The position numbers and the translations under genes are program-made. From JASLDZ01 sp964244065 (GTDB lineage Bacteria > Pseudomonadota > Alphaproteobacteria > Caulobacterales > Caulobacteraceae), in NCBI GenBank assembly GCA_964244065.1, contig CAXTHH010000009.1, forward strand, positions 1-64,000: a stretch of 64,000 nt of DNA, written 5' to 3'. The notes under the pieces were generated by a model. That model worked only from the letters and a program-made list of their open reading frames with translations, had not been told where the DNA came from and did no database searches. Of the stretch, positions 42,607-49,993 are shown piece by piece. How positions within the stretch are numbered: position 1 is the stretch's first letter; every line of letters begins with the position of its first letter.

Positions 42607-42696
42607 TGGAGAAGCGCGTCCGGCGATCCCGCGTCCGGCGACCTCATTTCGCTTGCGGACGTATTGGATTCGCTCTACAGCGTGCTTCGTCGCCGC

Positions 42697-42720
42697 GGGC
42701 CCCCCGAGGGGCGATGGCCC
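42697..42720 (+). promoter_or_regulatory. 5'-leader hairpin of the S-layer mRNA
   Basis: GGGCC-CCCC-GAG-GGG-CGAT-GGCCC can fold into a two-part stem 23 nt before the S-layer start. A possible promoter, TTGCGG (42653) and TACAGC (42676) with 17-nt spacing, would place it in the leader. Stable leaders often protect highly abundant S-layer mRNAs; that role is inferred. Confidence 0.4.
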
Positions 42721-42742
42721 CACTCGCCTTGAGAGAGAGACA

Positions 42743-45724
42743 ATGCCCTATACGTCTGCCCAGCTGCAGCAATACTACTCGTCGCTGACGGGTATTCCGG
42801 TCGCCAGCATCGACTCAGCAACACGCCTGCTGTTCGATGCGGTGTCGCAACAGAACGCCAATGGCGCGTACAGCGACCCCCAGGCCCTGAATTTCGTGAT
42901 CAACAATCCGAACGTGCGTTCCACGTTCGAGGTGGCCGTCTCGGCCTACCAATTCTTCACGGGCTCGGCCCCGACCAACGCCGGCATCGCTTACCTGCGC
43001 GGCGACACGGGCGCCGGTAATGCCAACGGCCTGAACTCGGCGTACTATCAGCAGTTCAACGAAGAGAACCGCTACTACAACTTCGCCATCAACCTGGCGT
43101 CGGCGGGTGGTGCGGGCAACGCGACCTTCGTCGCCAACTACGGCACGCTGTCCTTCACCGCGACCGTCACGGCGGCCTACGAGACCATCGTCGGCTCGGG
43201 CACCGTCGGTTCCGCGCAAGCCCAGGCGGCCATCGCGGACATCATCTCCCGTCAGGCCTTCTTCACGCAGATCGCGCAACAGCGCGCGGGCGGTGTGGAT
43301 GCGGGCGGCGCGGCCGGCCAGAACATCGCCCTTAAGGCGATCGTCGTCGGCTACATCCTGGAAGAGGCCAACAAGGCCGACGTGGGCACCTACGCCCGCG
43401 CCATCGACCAGTTCGAGGCCTCCACGGCGGCCGGCAACCAGATCTCGGGCGCCAACCTGCTGACCACCTACACCCCCGGCGGCGCGGGCTTCGGCACCGG
43501 CATCGGCGGCTCGGGCACCATCGGCGGCACCCAGACCAACTTCAACCTGACCACCGGCACCGACACGCCGAACAACACCACCGGCAACGTGCAGTACGTC
43601 GGTCTCGTCGACTTCACGACGGCGGCCAACAGCACGCTGAACCCGCAAGACCAGATCGTCGCTACGGGCGCCAACAACACCCTGACCATCGACACGAGCG
43701 GCGCTCAGCCGGCCGGCGGTAACGCCACCAACGGTGCGCTGATCAACGGTGTTCAGACGATCAACCTGCGCGCGACGAACAATCCGGGCGGCAACGTGGT
43801 GCTGAACGCCCAAACGACGCCGGGCGCGACGACCTACAACGCGTACCTCACGCAGAACACGGTTCAGTTCAACAACATCCAGACGGGCGGCATCGCCGGC
43901 ATCGTCGGCAACGGCACTGTCACCAACAACGGCTACAACACGTTCAACTACGTGGCCGGTGCGACCACCGCCCAGCTGAACCTCACCTCGCAGAGCACCA
44001 ACACGGGCACCGGCGGCGTCGTCGGCACCGTAGGCGGCGTGTTCGGCACGGGAGCGTTCATCACGGGTAACGGCCTCACCACGCTGAACGTCCAATCGTC
44101 GGGCGCGGCCAACGCGATCTCGGCGCTGGCCACCGGCACGGGTTCGGCGATCTCGACCCTCAACCTCGTCGCCAACCAGGCGCTGACGATCGGGCCGACG
44201 GTCAACGCGATCGGCGCCAACAACTCGCTGGCCACCATCAACGTGTCGGGTGTCGCGGCGGTGAACATCGCCCAGATCAACGACTCGGTGACCGGCGCGG
44301 GCGCCACGGGCATCGCCACCTTCACCTCGACCAACACGGCCGGCGTGACGGCGACCTTCAACGCCCGCGTCGCGGGTGGTGCGGCCGCGGCTCAGACCAT
44401 CCTCACCGCGGCGGGCGCGGCCGATAACCTCACGATCAACGGCGCCTTCGCGGGCACCTCGACCGTGAACCTCGGCGGCGGCACGGCGACGACGGGCGAC
44501 TCGATCACCTTCACGGGCACGATCGGCGCTGGCGCTCAGATCAACGGCGGCGGCAACGCCACCATCGGCACGACGCAGGCGCAGTTCCAGCAGATCTCCG
44601 GCACCGCCGCGGCTGGCAACTTCACCGTCGCCCAGCGCGGCAACATCACGGGCTTCTCGACCGTCTCGATCACCGACGCGCTGCTGAACGGCGCGACCTA
44701 CGACGTGAACACCATTGGTGCGCAGAACTTCCGCACCATCGGCGTCACGACGGCGGGCCCGACGTTCAACCCGGCGACGGGTCTGTTCTCCGACGGTGCG
44801 ACCCTGAACGCGGCCAATAACTCCATCGTCACCCTGGTCGGGTCGAACGGCGGGGCGGCGGCGGCCGGCATCCAGTTGAACACGGGCGGCCTCAACGTCC
44901 AGCTCGCGGGCGCGGCCACCGGCACCGCCGATGTGCTGAACCTCGTCTACGCCAACCAGGGCACGAGCGCCGCGGCGAACAACACCACCTCGCAGATCGC
45001 CACGACCGGCATCGAGACGGTGAACGTCACGGCGACCCGTGGCGCGACCGCCTCGGCCACGAGCCAGCTCACGCTGAGCCTCAGCGACGCGGTGCTGCGC
45101 AACCTGACCATCGCCGGCAACGAAAACATCGTCTTCTCGACGAACGTCACCCAAGCCGCTGGCCCGTACCAAGCGTACGCCCAGCTGCAGTCGGTGGTGT
45201 CGACGAGCACCGGTGCGACCAACATCGACGTGTCGACCATCAACACGACGAACGGTGCGAGCCAACTGACGCTGACGACGGGCGCCGGTGTGGACACCCT
45301 GCTGGTCCGCGACTTCACCCGCATCACCGCGGGCGCGGGCGCCGACCTGGTGCGTGTGGCCGTGACGACCAACGGGAACAGCTACTCGTCGTTCCTGGAC
45401 GCGACTGCGGGCGACCGCATCTCGTTCAACAACGGCGTGGGCAATGTGGTGGGCGTGGACAACACGACCACGACCTTCACCGCCGCTCCGGCGAAGATCG
45501 TGCTGAACCCCACCGCGACCTACCAGGACTACCTGGACGCGGCGACGGGCACGGGTGTGACCCTCGGTCAGATCTCGGCCTTCGACTTCGGCGGCAACAC
45601 CTTCCTGGTGCTGAACGCCTCGGCCGCCGTCACGTATCAGAACGGCGTCGACTCCGTGATCCAGCTGGTGGGCACCCACACGCTGGGCACCGCGACCGCC
45701 GGCGTGGTCACCCTGGCCTCGTAA
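42743..45724 (+). CDS. RsaA-like S-layer protein
   Basis: 993 residues, close to C. crescentus RsaA (1,026). ATG 42743 follows the ribosome-binding site GAGAGAGAG and gives MPYTSAQLQQYYSS, akin to RsaA's MAYTTAQL start. The N-terminal ~240 residues match RsaA's LPS-anchoring domain (YQFFTGSAPTNAGIAYL, LNSAYYQQFNEENRYYNFAI). The rest is low-complexity, rich in Thr, Ala, Asn and Gly, without cysteines. It ends in degenerate calcium-binding RTX-like repeats (TTGAGVDTLLV, TAGAGADLVRV) and a type I secretion C-terminus (FGGNTFLVLNASAAVTYQNG). It should form a calcium-dependent surface lattice. The type I exporter genes (rsaD/rsaE) that follow rsaA in Caulobacter are not adjacent; a strong terminator is. 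Confidence 0.9.
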   Translation: MPYTSAQLQQYYSSLTGIPVASIDSATRLLFDAVSQQNANGAYSDPQALNFVINNPNVRSTFEVAVSAYQFFTGSAPTNAGIAYLRGDTGAGNANGLNSAYYQQFNEENRYYNFAINLASAGGAGNATFVANYGTLSFTATVTAAYETIVGSGTVGSAQAQAAIADIISRQAFFTQIAQQRAGGVDAGGAAGQNIALKAIVVGYILEEANKADVGTYARAIDQFEASTAAGNQISGANLLTTYTPGGAGFGTGIGGSGTIGGTQTNFNLTTGTDTPNNTTGNVQYVGLVDFTTAANSTLNPQDQIVATGANNTLTIDTSGAQPAGGNATNGALINGVQTINLRATNNPGGNVVLNAQTTPGATTYNAYLTQNTVQFNNIQTGGIAGIVGNGTVTNNGYNTFNYVAGATTAQLNLTSQSTNTGTGGVVGTVGGVFGTGAFITGNGLTTLNVQSSGAANAISALATGTGSAISTLNLVANQALTIGPTVNAIGANNSLATINVSGVAAVNIAQINDSVTGAGATGIATFTSTNTAGVTATFNARVAGGAAAAQTILTAAGAADNLTINGAFAGTSTVNLGGGTATTGDSITFTGTIGAGAQINGGGNATIGTTQAQFQQISGTAAAGNFTVAQRGNITGFSTVSITDALLNGATYDVNTIGAQNFRTIGVTTAGPTFNPATGLFSDGATLNAANNSIVTLVGSNGGAAAAGIQLNTGGLNVQLAGAATGTADVLNLVYANQGTSAAANNTTSQIATTGIETVNVTATRGATASATSQLTLSLSDAVLRNLTIAGNENIVFSTNVTQAAGPYQAYAQLQSVVSTSTGATNIDVSTINTTNGASQLTLTTGAGVDTLLVRDFTRITAGAGADLVRVAVTTNGNSYSSFLDATAGDRISFNNGVGNVVGVDNTTTTFTAAPAKIVLNPTATYQDYLDAATGTGVTLGQISAFDFGGNTFLVLNASAAVTYQNGVDSVIQLVGTHTLGTATAGVVTLAS

Positions 45725-45782
45725 GACCCGGGATGAGGAGCTGGCTTCGGCCGGCTCCGCTTCGGGAGTTCTTCCAAAGCGG

Positions 45783-45813
45783 AACGGCGGGGGATCATGT
45801 CCCCCGCCGTTTT
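45783..45813 (+). terminator. Strong rho-independent terminator of the S-layer gene
   Basis: AACGGCGGGGGA-TCATG-TCCCCCGCCGTT is a perfect 12-bp stem followed by TTTCG. It also lies 5 nt before the stop of the convergent epimerase gene and may serve both. Confidence 0.88.
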
Positions 45814-45817
45814 CGTG

Positions 45818-46810
45818 TCAGCCGCGCGGTGCGCCGTCGTCGGCGTAGCGCCCACGGTACCAGTCGACGAAGGCGGCCAGCCCCTTCTCCAGGGAGGTGG
45901 AGGGCGCGTAGCCGGTCAGGGCGCGCAGCGCCGACACATCGGCCCAGGTCTCGCTCACGTCCCCCGCCTGCATGGGGCGAAGCAGCTTGACGGCCTCGCG
46001 CCCGCAGGCCCGCTCGATCAGCCCGATGAACTCCAGCAGGCCGCGTGGGCGGTCGTTGCCGATGTTCAGGATGCGGTGGCCACCGGTCGTGGGCGGCCGG
46101 TCGAGCACGTCCAGCACCCCGTCGACGATGTCGCCCACCCAGGTGAAGTCGCGTCGCATGCGCCCCTCGCCGAACACCTCGATCGGCTTCCCCGCCAGGA
46201 TGCGCCGAGTGAACGAGAAGTAGGCCATGTCGGGCCTTCCCCACGGCCCATACACGGTGAAGAAGCGCAGGCCGGACTGGGGCAGGCCGTACAGTCTGGC
46301 ATACGCGTCGCTCATCAGCTCGGCCGAGCGCTTGGTGGCCGCGTAGAGCGACACCGGGTGGTCCACCGCGTCGCTCTCCCGGAAACCGCCGCCAGACGCC
46401 GGCCGTTCGCCGTACACGGAAGAGGACGAGGCATAGACGAGGTGGCGCAACCCCGACGCGCGCCGGCACGCTTCCAGCACGGACAGGTGTCCCTGAAGGT
46501 TCGAGTGCGCGTAGGCGAAGGGATTGTCGATGGAGTGGCGAACGCCGGCCTGCGCCGCCAGGTGCACCACCGCCTGGACGTTCTCCTCATCGAAGAGGCG
46601 CGCCAAGGGCTCCGGATCGGCCACGTCGAGGTGGCGGACCTCCAGGCCCACTGTCTCGCGCAGTCGCGCGGCGCGAGCCTCCTTCAGGGCCGGCTCGTAA
46701 TAGGGGACGAAGTTGTCCACGGCGATCACCCGGTCGCCTCTTCGGGCTAGGCGCAGCGCCGTATCCGCGCCGATGAAGCCGGCCGCTCCGGTGACCAGGA
46801 TCGTCGCCAT
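45818..46810 (-). CDS. UDP-glucuronate 4-epimerase-like NAD-dependent epimerase
   Basis: 330 residues of the extended SDR family. TGAAGFIGADTALRLARRGD binds NAD; NFVPYYEPALKEARAARL, AAQAGVRHSIDNPFAYAHSN and SLYAATKRSAELMSDAYA (catalytic YxxxK) are typical of UDP-glucuronate 4-epimerases (CapI/LspL). FTVYGPWGRPDMAYFSFTRR is a family hallmark. It would convert UDP-glucuronate, from the Ugd at 52543, into UDP-galacturonate for acidic polysaccharide or lipid A/core. It lies 9 nt downstream of nadE on the same strand. Confidence 0.9.
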   Translation of the reverse strand: MATILVTGAAGFIGADTALRLARRGDRVIAVDNFVPYYEPALKEARAARLRETVGLEVRHLDVADPEPLARLFDEENVQAVVHLAAQAGVRHSIDNPFAYAHSNLQGHLSVLEACRRASGLRHLVYASSSSVYGERPASGGGFRESDAVDHPVSLYAATKRSAELMSDAYARLYGLPQSGLRFFTVYGPWGRPDMAYFSFTRRILAGKPIEVFGEGRMRRDFTWVGDIVDGVLDVLDRPPTTGGHRILNIGNDRPRGLLEFIGLIERACGREAVKLLRPMQAGDVSETWADVSALRALTGYAPSTSLEKGLAAFVDWYRGRYADDGAPRG

Positions 46811-46819
46811 CGCCCGAAG

Positions 46820-48889
46820 TCAGCCCGGCGTGTTGGCGTGGAGCTCGGCCAGCCAGGCGTCGACCGAGGCGTCCGACGGCATGCGCCAGTCGCCGCGCGG
46901 TGAGAGGCTGCCGCCTGAGCTGATCTTGGGCCCGTTGGGCAGGGCCGAGCGCTTGAACTGATTGGCGAAGAAGCGGCGCAGGAACAGGTCGAGCCAGCGC
47001 TTGATCTCCGGCAGGTCGTAGGCGCGCCGGTCGGCCTCCGGCGTGTTCGCCGGCCAGACGCCCGCGGCGGCGTCGCGCCACGCCGACCAGGACAGGAAGG
47101 CGATCTTGGACGGGCGGAAGCCATAGCGCGTCAGGTAGTAGAGGTTGAAGTCCTGTAGCGGGTAGGGCCCGACCTTGGCCTGGGTGGACTGCCCCTGGCC
47201 GCTCGCATCGGCGGGGATCAGCTCGGGGCTGATCTCCGTGGCCAGGATGGACAGGAGCGTGCGCTCGGTCGCGTCGTCGAACTCGTCCGACTTGGCGGCG
47301 AAGCGGATCAGGTGCTGGATCAGCGTCTTCGAGACCCCGCCGTTGACGTTGTAGTGGCTCATCTGGTCGCCGACCCCGTAGGTGCACCAGCCGAGCCCCA
47401 GCTCCGACAGGTCGCCGGTGCCCAGCACCAGGCCGCCGCGCTGGTTGGCCAGCCGGAACAGGTAGTCGGTCCTGAGGCCCGCCTGCACGTTCTCGAAGGT
47501 GATGTCGTAGACCGGCTCGCCGCGCCCGAACGGGTGGCCGAGGTCGGTCAGCATCTGCCTGGCGGCCGCGCGGATGTCGAGCGTCTCGGCCGTGATCCCC
47601 AGCTGGCGCATCAGGTTCAGCGCATCCTGGCGCGTGCGGTCCGAGGTGCCGAAGCCGGGCATGGTGAAGCCCAGCACGTGGGTGCGCGGCAGCTCCAGCC
47701 GGTCCATCGCCTTGACGGCCACCAGCAGGGCCGCGGTCGAGTCGAGCCCGCCGGAGACGCCGATCACGATCCGCTCGACGCCCGTGGCGCGCAGCCGCTC
47801 GACCAGGCCCTGCACCTGGATGTTCCACGCCTCGTAGCAGTCGGCCGCCAGCGCGTCGGCATCGGACGGCACGTAGGGGAAGCGCTCGGGCGGCCGCAGC
47901 AGGGCCAGCTCGCCCTCCGGCGGGGCGAAGTCGAAGGGCACGCTGCGGAAGCCGCCGCCTCCGCCCGCCTCGGTCGCCGCGGCGGCGTCGGCGAAGGTGC
48001 CCGTGCGGATGCGCTCGGCGCGGATGCGGCCGATGTCCACGTCCGCCAGGCAAAGCTCCGAGTGCGCGGGGAAGCGCGCCGTCTCCGCGAGGGTCGCGCC
48101 CAGCTGGAACACCGCCGCGTGCCCGTCCCAGGCCAGGTCGGTGGTCGACTCGCCCGGACCGGCCGCGGAGTAGGCGTAGGCCGCCACGCACCGGTTCGAC
48201 TGCGATCCGAACAGCTGCCGCCGGGTCTGCGCCTTGCCGATCACGATGTTGGAGGCGGAGAGGTTGAGCAGCAGCTCCGCCCCGGCCATGGCCGCGCGGC
48301 CGCTGGGCGGCTCGGGCGTCCAGCCGTCCTCGCAGACCTCCATGTGGAAGGTGAAGCCGCAGGCGCCCTCGGTGCGGAACAGAAGGTCGGTCCCGAACGG
48401 GACCTCGGCGCCCAGGAGCCGCGTGCCGCGCCCCGTGACGCCCACGCCCGGCGTGAACCACCGCGCCTCGTAGAACTCGCGGTAGTTGGGCAGGAAGCTC
48501 TTGGGCGTGACGCCCAGCACGCGCCCGGCATGGACCGCCACGGCGCAGTTGTAGAGCCGCCCCCGGTCGGCGTGCGGCAGCCCGACCACCAGCACCGCGC
48601 GCATGTGGCGGCTGGCCTCCACCAGCCGCCCGAGCTCGGCCTCGCACGCCCGGAGCAGCGCCTCCTGCAGGTGCAGGTCGTCCACCGCGTATCCGCCGAT
48701 CCCGAGCTCCGGAAACAGCAGCAGGGCCGCGCCCTCCGCCTCGCCCCGCCGGGCCAGCTCCAACGTCTCGTCCATGTTGTGCACCGGGTCGGCGGGCCGG
48801 GTACGGGGCGTGCAGACGCCGACGCGGACGAAGTCGTGCCGATAGAGCGAGAAGAAGCCGGGGGCCGTCATGGGGGCTTTCTGCGCCAT
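46820..48889 (-). CDS. nadE: Glutamine-dependent NAD+ synthetase
   Basis: 689 residues, two domains. The N-terminal nitrilase-type glutaminase (about 1-300) shows LLFPELGIGGYAVDDL (Glu), KSFLPNYREFYEARWF (Lys) and FHMEVCEDGWTPEPPS (Cys). It feeds ammonia to the C-terminal synthetase, which amidates deamido-NAD. IVIGVSGGLDSTAALLVAVK is the ATP-pyrophosphatase P-loop; YDITFENVQAGLRTDYLFRL and GTGDLSELGLGWCTYGVGDQ are also diagnostic. A second ATG at 48871 (MTAPGFFSLY) is an equally good start. It is a housekeeping gene within the surface island. Confidence 0.96.
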   Translation of the reverse strand: MAQKAPMTAPGFFSLYRHDFVRVGVCTPRTRPADPVHNMDETLELARRGEAEGAALLLFPELGIGGYAVDDLHLQEALLRACEAELGRLVEASRHMRAVLVVGLPHADRGRLYNCAVAVHAGRVLGVTPKSFLPNYREFYEARWFTPGVGVTGRGTRLLGAEVPFGTDLLFRTEGACGFTFHMEVCEDGWTPEPPSGRAAMAGAELLLNLSASNIVIGKAQTRRQLFGSQSNRCVAAYAYSAAGPGESTTDLAWDGHAAVFQLGATLAETARFPAHSELCLADVDIGRIRAERIRTGTFADAAAATEAGGGGGFRSVPFDFAPPEGELALLRPPERFPYVPSDADALAADCYEAWNIQVQGLVERLRATGVERIVIGVSGGLDSTAALLVAVKAMDRLELPRTHVLGFTMPGFGTSDRTRQDALNLMRQLGITAETLDIRAAARQMLTDLGHPFGRGEPVYDITFENVQAGLRTDYLFRLANQRGGLVLGTGDLSELGLGWCTYGVGDQMSHYNVNGGVSKTLIQHLIRFAAKSDEFDDATERTLLSILATEISPELIPADASGQGQSTQAKVGPYPLQDFNLYYLTRYGFRPSKIAFLSWSAWRDAAAGVWPANTPEADRRAYDLPEIKRWLDLFLRRFFANQFKRSALPNGPKISSGGSLSPRGDWRMPSDASVDAWLAELHANTPG

Positions 48890-49005
48890 CCTGCTCGGCC
48901 CGCCAATCGTCCGGCCCGCCGAGCGGACAATTGCTATCCGGCAGGCGCGGCGGCTAGATCGGGCCTTGGCGCGCCGGACTCGCCGGCCAATGGGGAGTCG
49001 CAGGA

Positions 49006-49983
49006 CTGAGCCGTTCCTCCCCCTGGTCCCGGACGACGGGCGCGCTGCTCGACGTCGTCGCGCCGCAGACGGCCCTGCGCCTCCGTGCGCGCGCCGCGGC
49101 GAGGCGGCGAGAGTGGGCGGCGGCGGCGACCTTCTACCGGAAGCTCCAGGGCCGGGGCGCGACGGTTCGGGACCTCATCCAGCTGGCCCACTGCCTCAAG
49201 GAGGCCGGCGACCTGTCGGGAGCGGAGGCGCTCTACCGGGCGACGGCCGAAGAGGCCCCGCTCCATCCCGACGCCCAGCGTCAACTGGGCCTCTTCCTTC
49301 GCCGCGAGGGAAGGAGCGGGCAGGCGACTCCGCGTTTGCTGCGCGCCGCGCTGTTGGCGCCCGGCGACGACGAGGCGGCCCGCGATCTCAACGACGCCGG
49401 CCTGTCGGAAGAGGAGCACGACGAGGTGGTGCTCGCCGCGATCCTCTGCGCGCGAGAGACCGGCGGGCGCAGATCCCTGGCGGCCACGGCCGACGCGGCC
49501 TTGGCCCGCTTCGGGGCTGCCCGCGCGAGGCGCAGGGGGGACCGGGCGCGAGCGATCGACGCGCTGCAGCGGGTGGTCGCCGCGGCTCCCGACGATGTGG
49601 AGGGCTGGGCGGGGCTGGCCGAGGCCGGGCTGGCGGCTCGGCGGCCCGAGCTCGCCTTGCAGGCGGCCAGGAGCGGCCTCCTGCGCCGGCCCAGAGCCGT
49701 CGACCTGCATCTGCTCCACGCTGCGGCCCTCGAGCGACTCGGGAAGCAGGGAGCCGCTGAGCAGGCCCGCCTGGCCGCGTGGCGGCTCCAGCCCGGCTCG
49801 CCCGAGGCGGCCGCGTCCCTGGCGAACGAGGGGTGGAGCGAGGCCGACCTGGAGAGGCTGGCCGCCGCGACCTGGGCTCGGGCTCGCCCCGGCGCCGTGG
49901 AGACGAGCGGACCGACCGCGCCGGAGGACCTGGTCGGACGCGCTCGGGCGATCTGGACGCACCTGGCCGTCGCGCGTTCGTGA
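49006..49983 (+). CDS. TPR-like protein without a canonical start codon
   Basis: The reading frame from 48958 to the stop at 49981-49983 encodes consistent TPR-type helical sequence. Examples are REWAAAATFYRKLQGRGATV, GDLSGAEALYRATAEEAPLH, ARAIDALQRVVAAAPDDVEG, AARSGLLRRPRAVDLHLLHA and AALERLGKQGAAEQARLAAW. Yet no ATG, GTG or TTG occurs in frame between the upstream stop (48955-48957) and TTG at 49336, which would cut off the first 110 residues. CTG at 49006 (used here) or a frameshift in the first 30 codons are the options. It precedes the GT4 gene by 10 nt and is probably cotranscribed. TPR proteins in glycan loci scaffold assembly machinery. Partner unknown. Confidence 0.6.
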   Translation: MSRSSPWSRTTGALLDVVAPQTALRLRARAAARRREWAAAATFYRKLQGRGATVRDLIQLAHCLKEAGDLSGAEALYRATAEEAPLHPDAQRQLGLFLRREGRSGQATPRLLRAALLAPGDDEAARDLNDAGLSEEEHDEVVLAAILCARETGGRRSLAATADAALARFGAARARRRGDRARAIDALQRVVAAAPDDVEGWAGLAEAGLAARRPELALQAARSGLLRRPRAVDLHLLHAAALERLGKQGAAEQARLAAWRLQPGSPEAAASLANEGWSEADLERLAAATWARARPGAVETSGPTAPEDLVGRARAIWTHLAVARS

Positions 49984-49993
49984 GCCGGCCGAG

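Noticed and set aside
42815..45679. A 950-codon open frame antisense to the S-layer gene
   Set aside because: It consists of Arg/Val/Gly-rich sequence without any family motif; it arises because the S-layer gene uses a very biased codon set. The sense frame has clear RsaA similarity.
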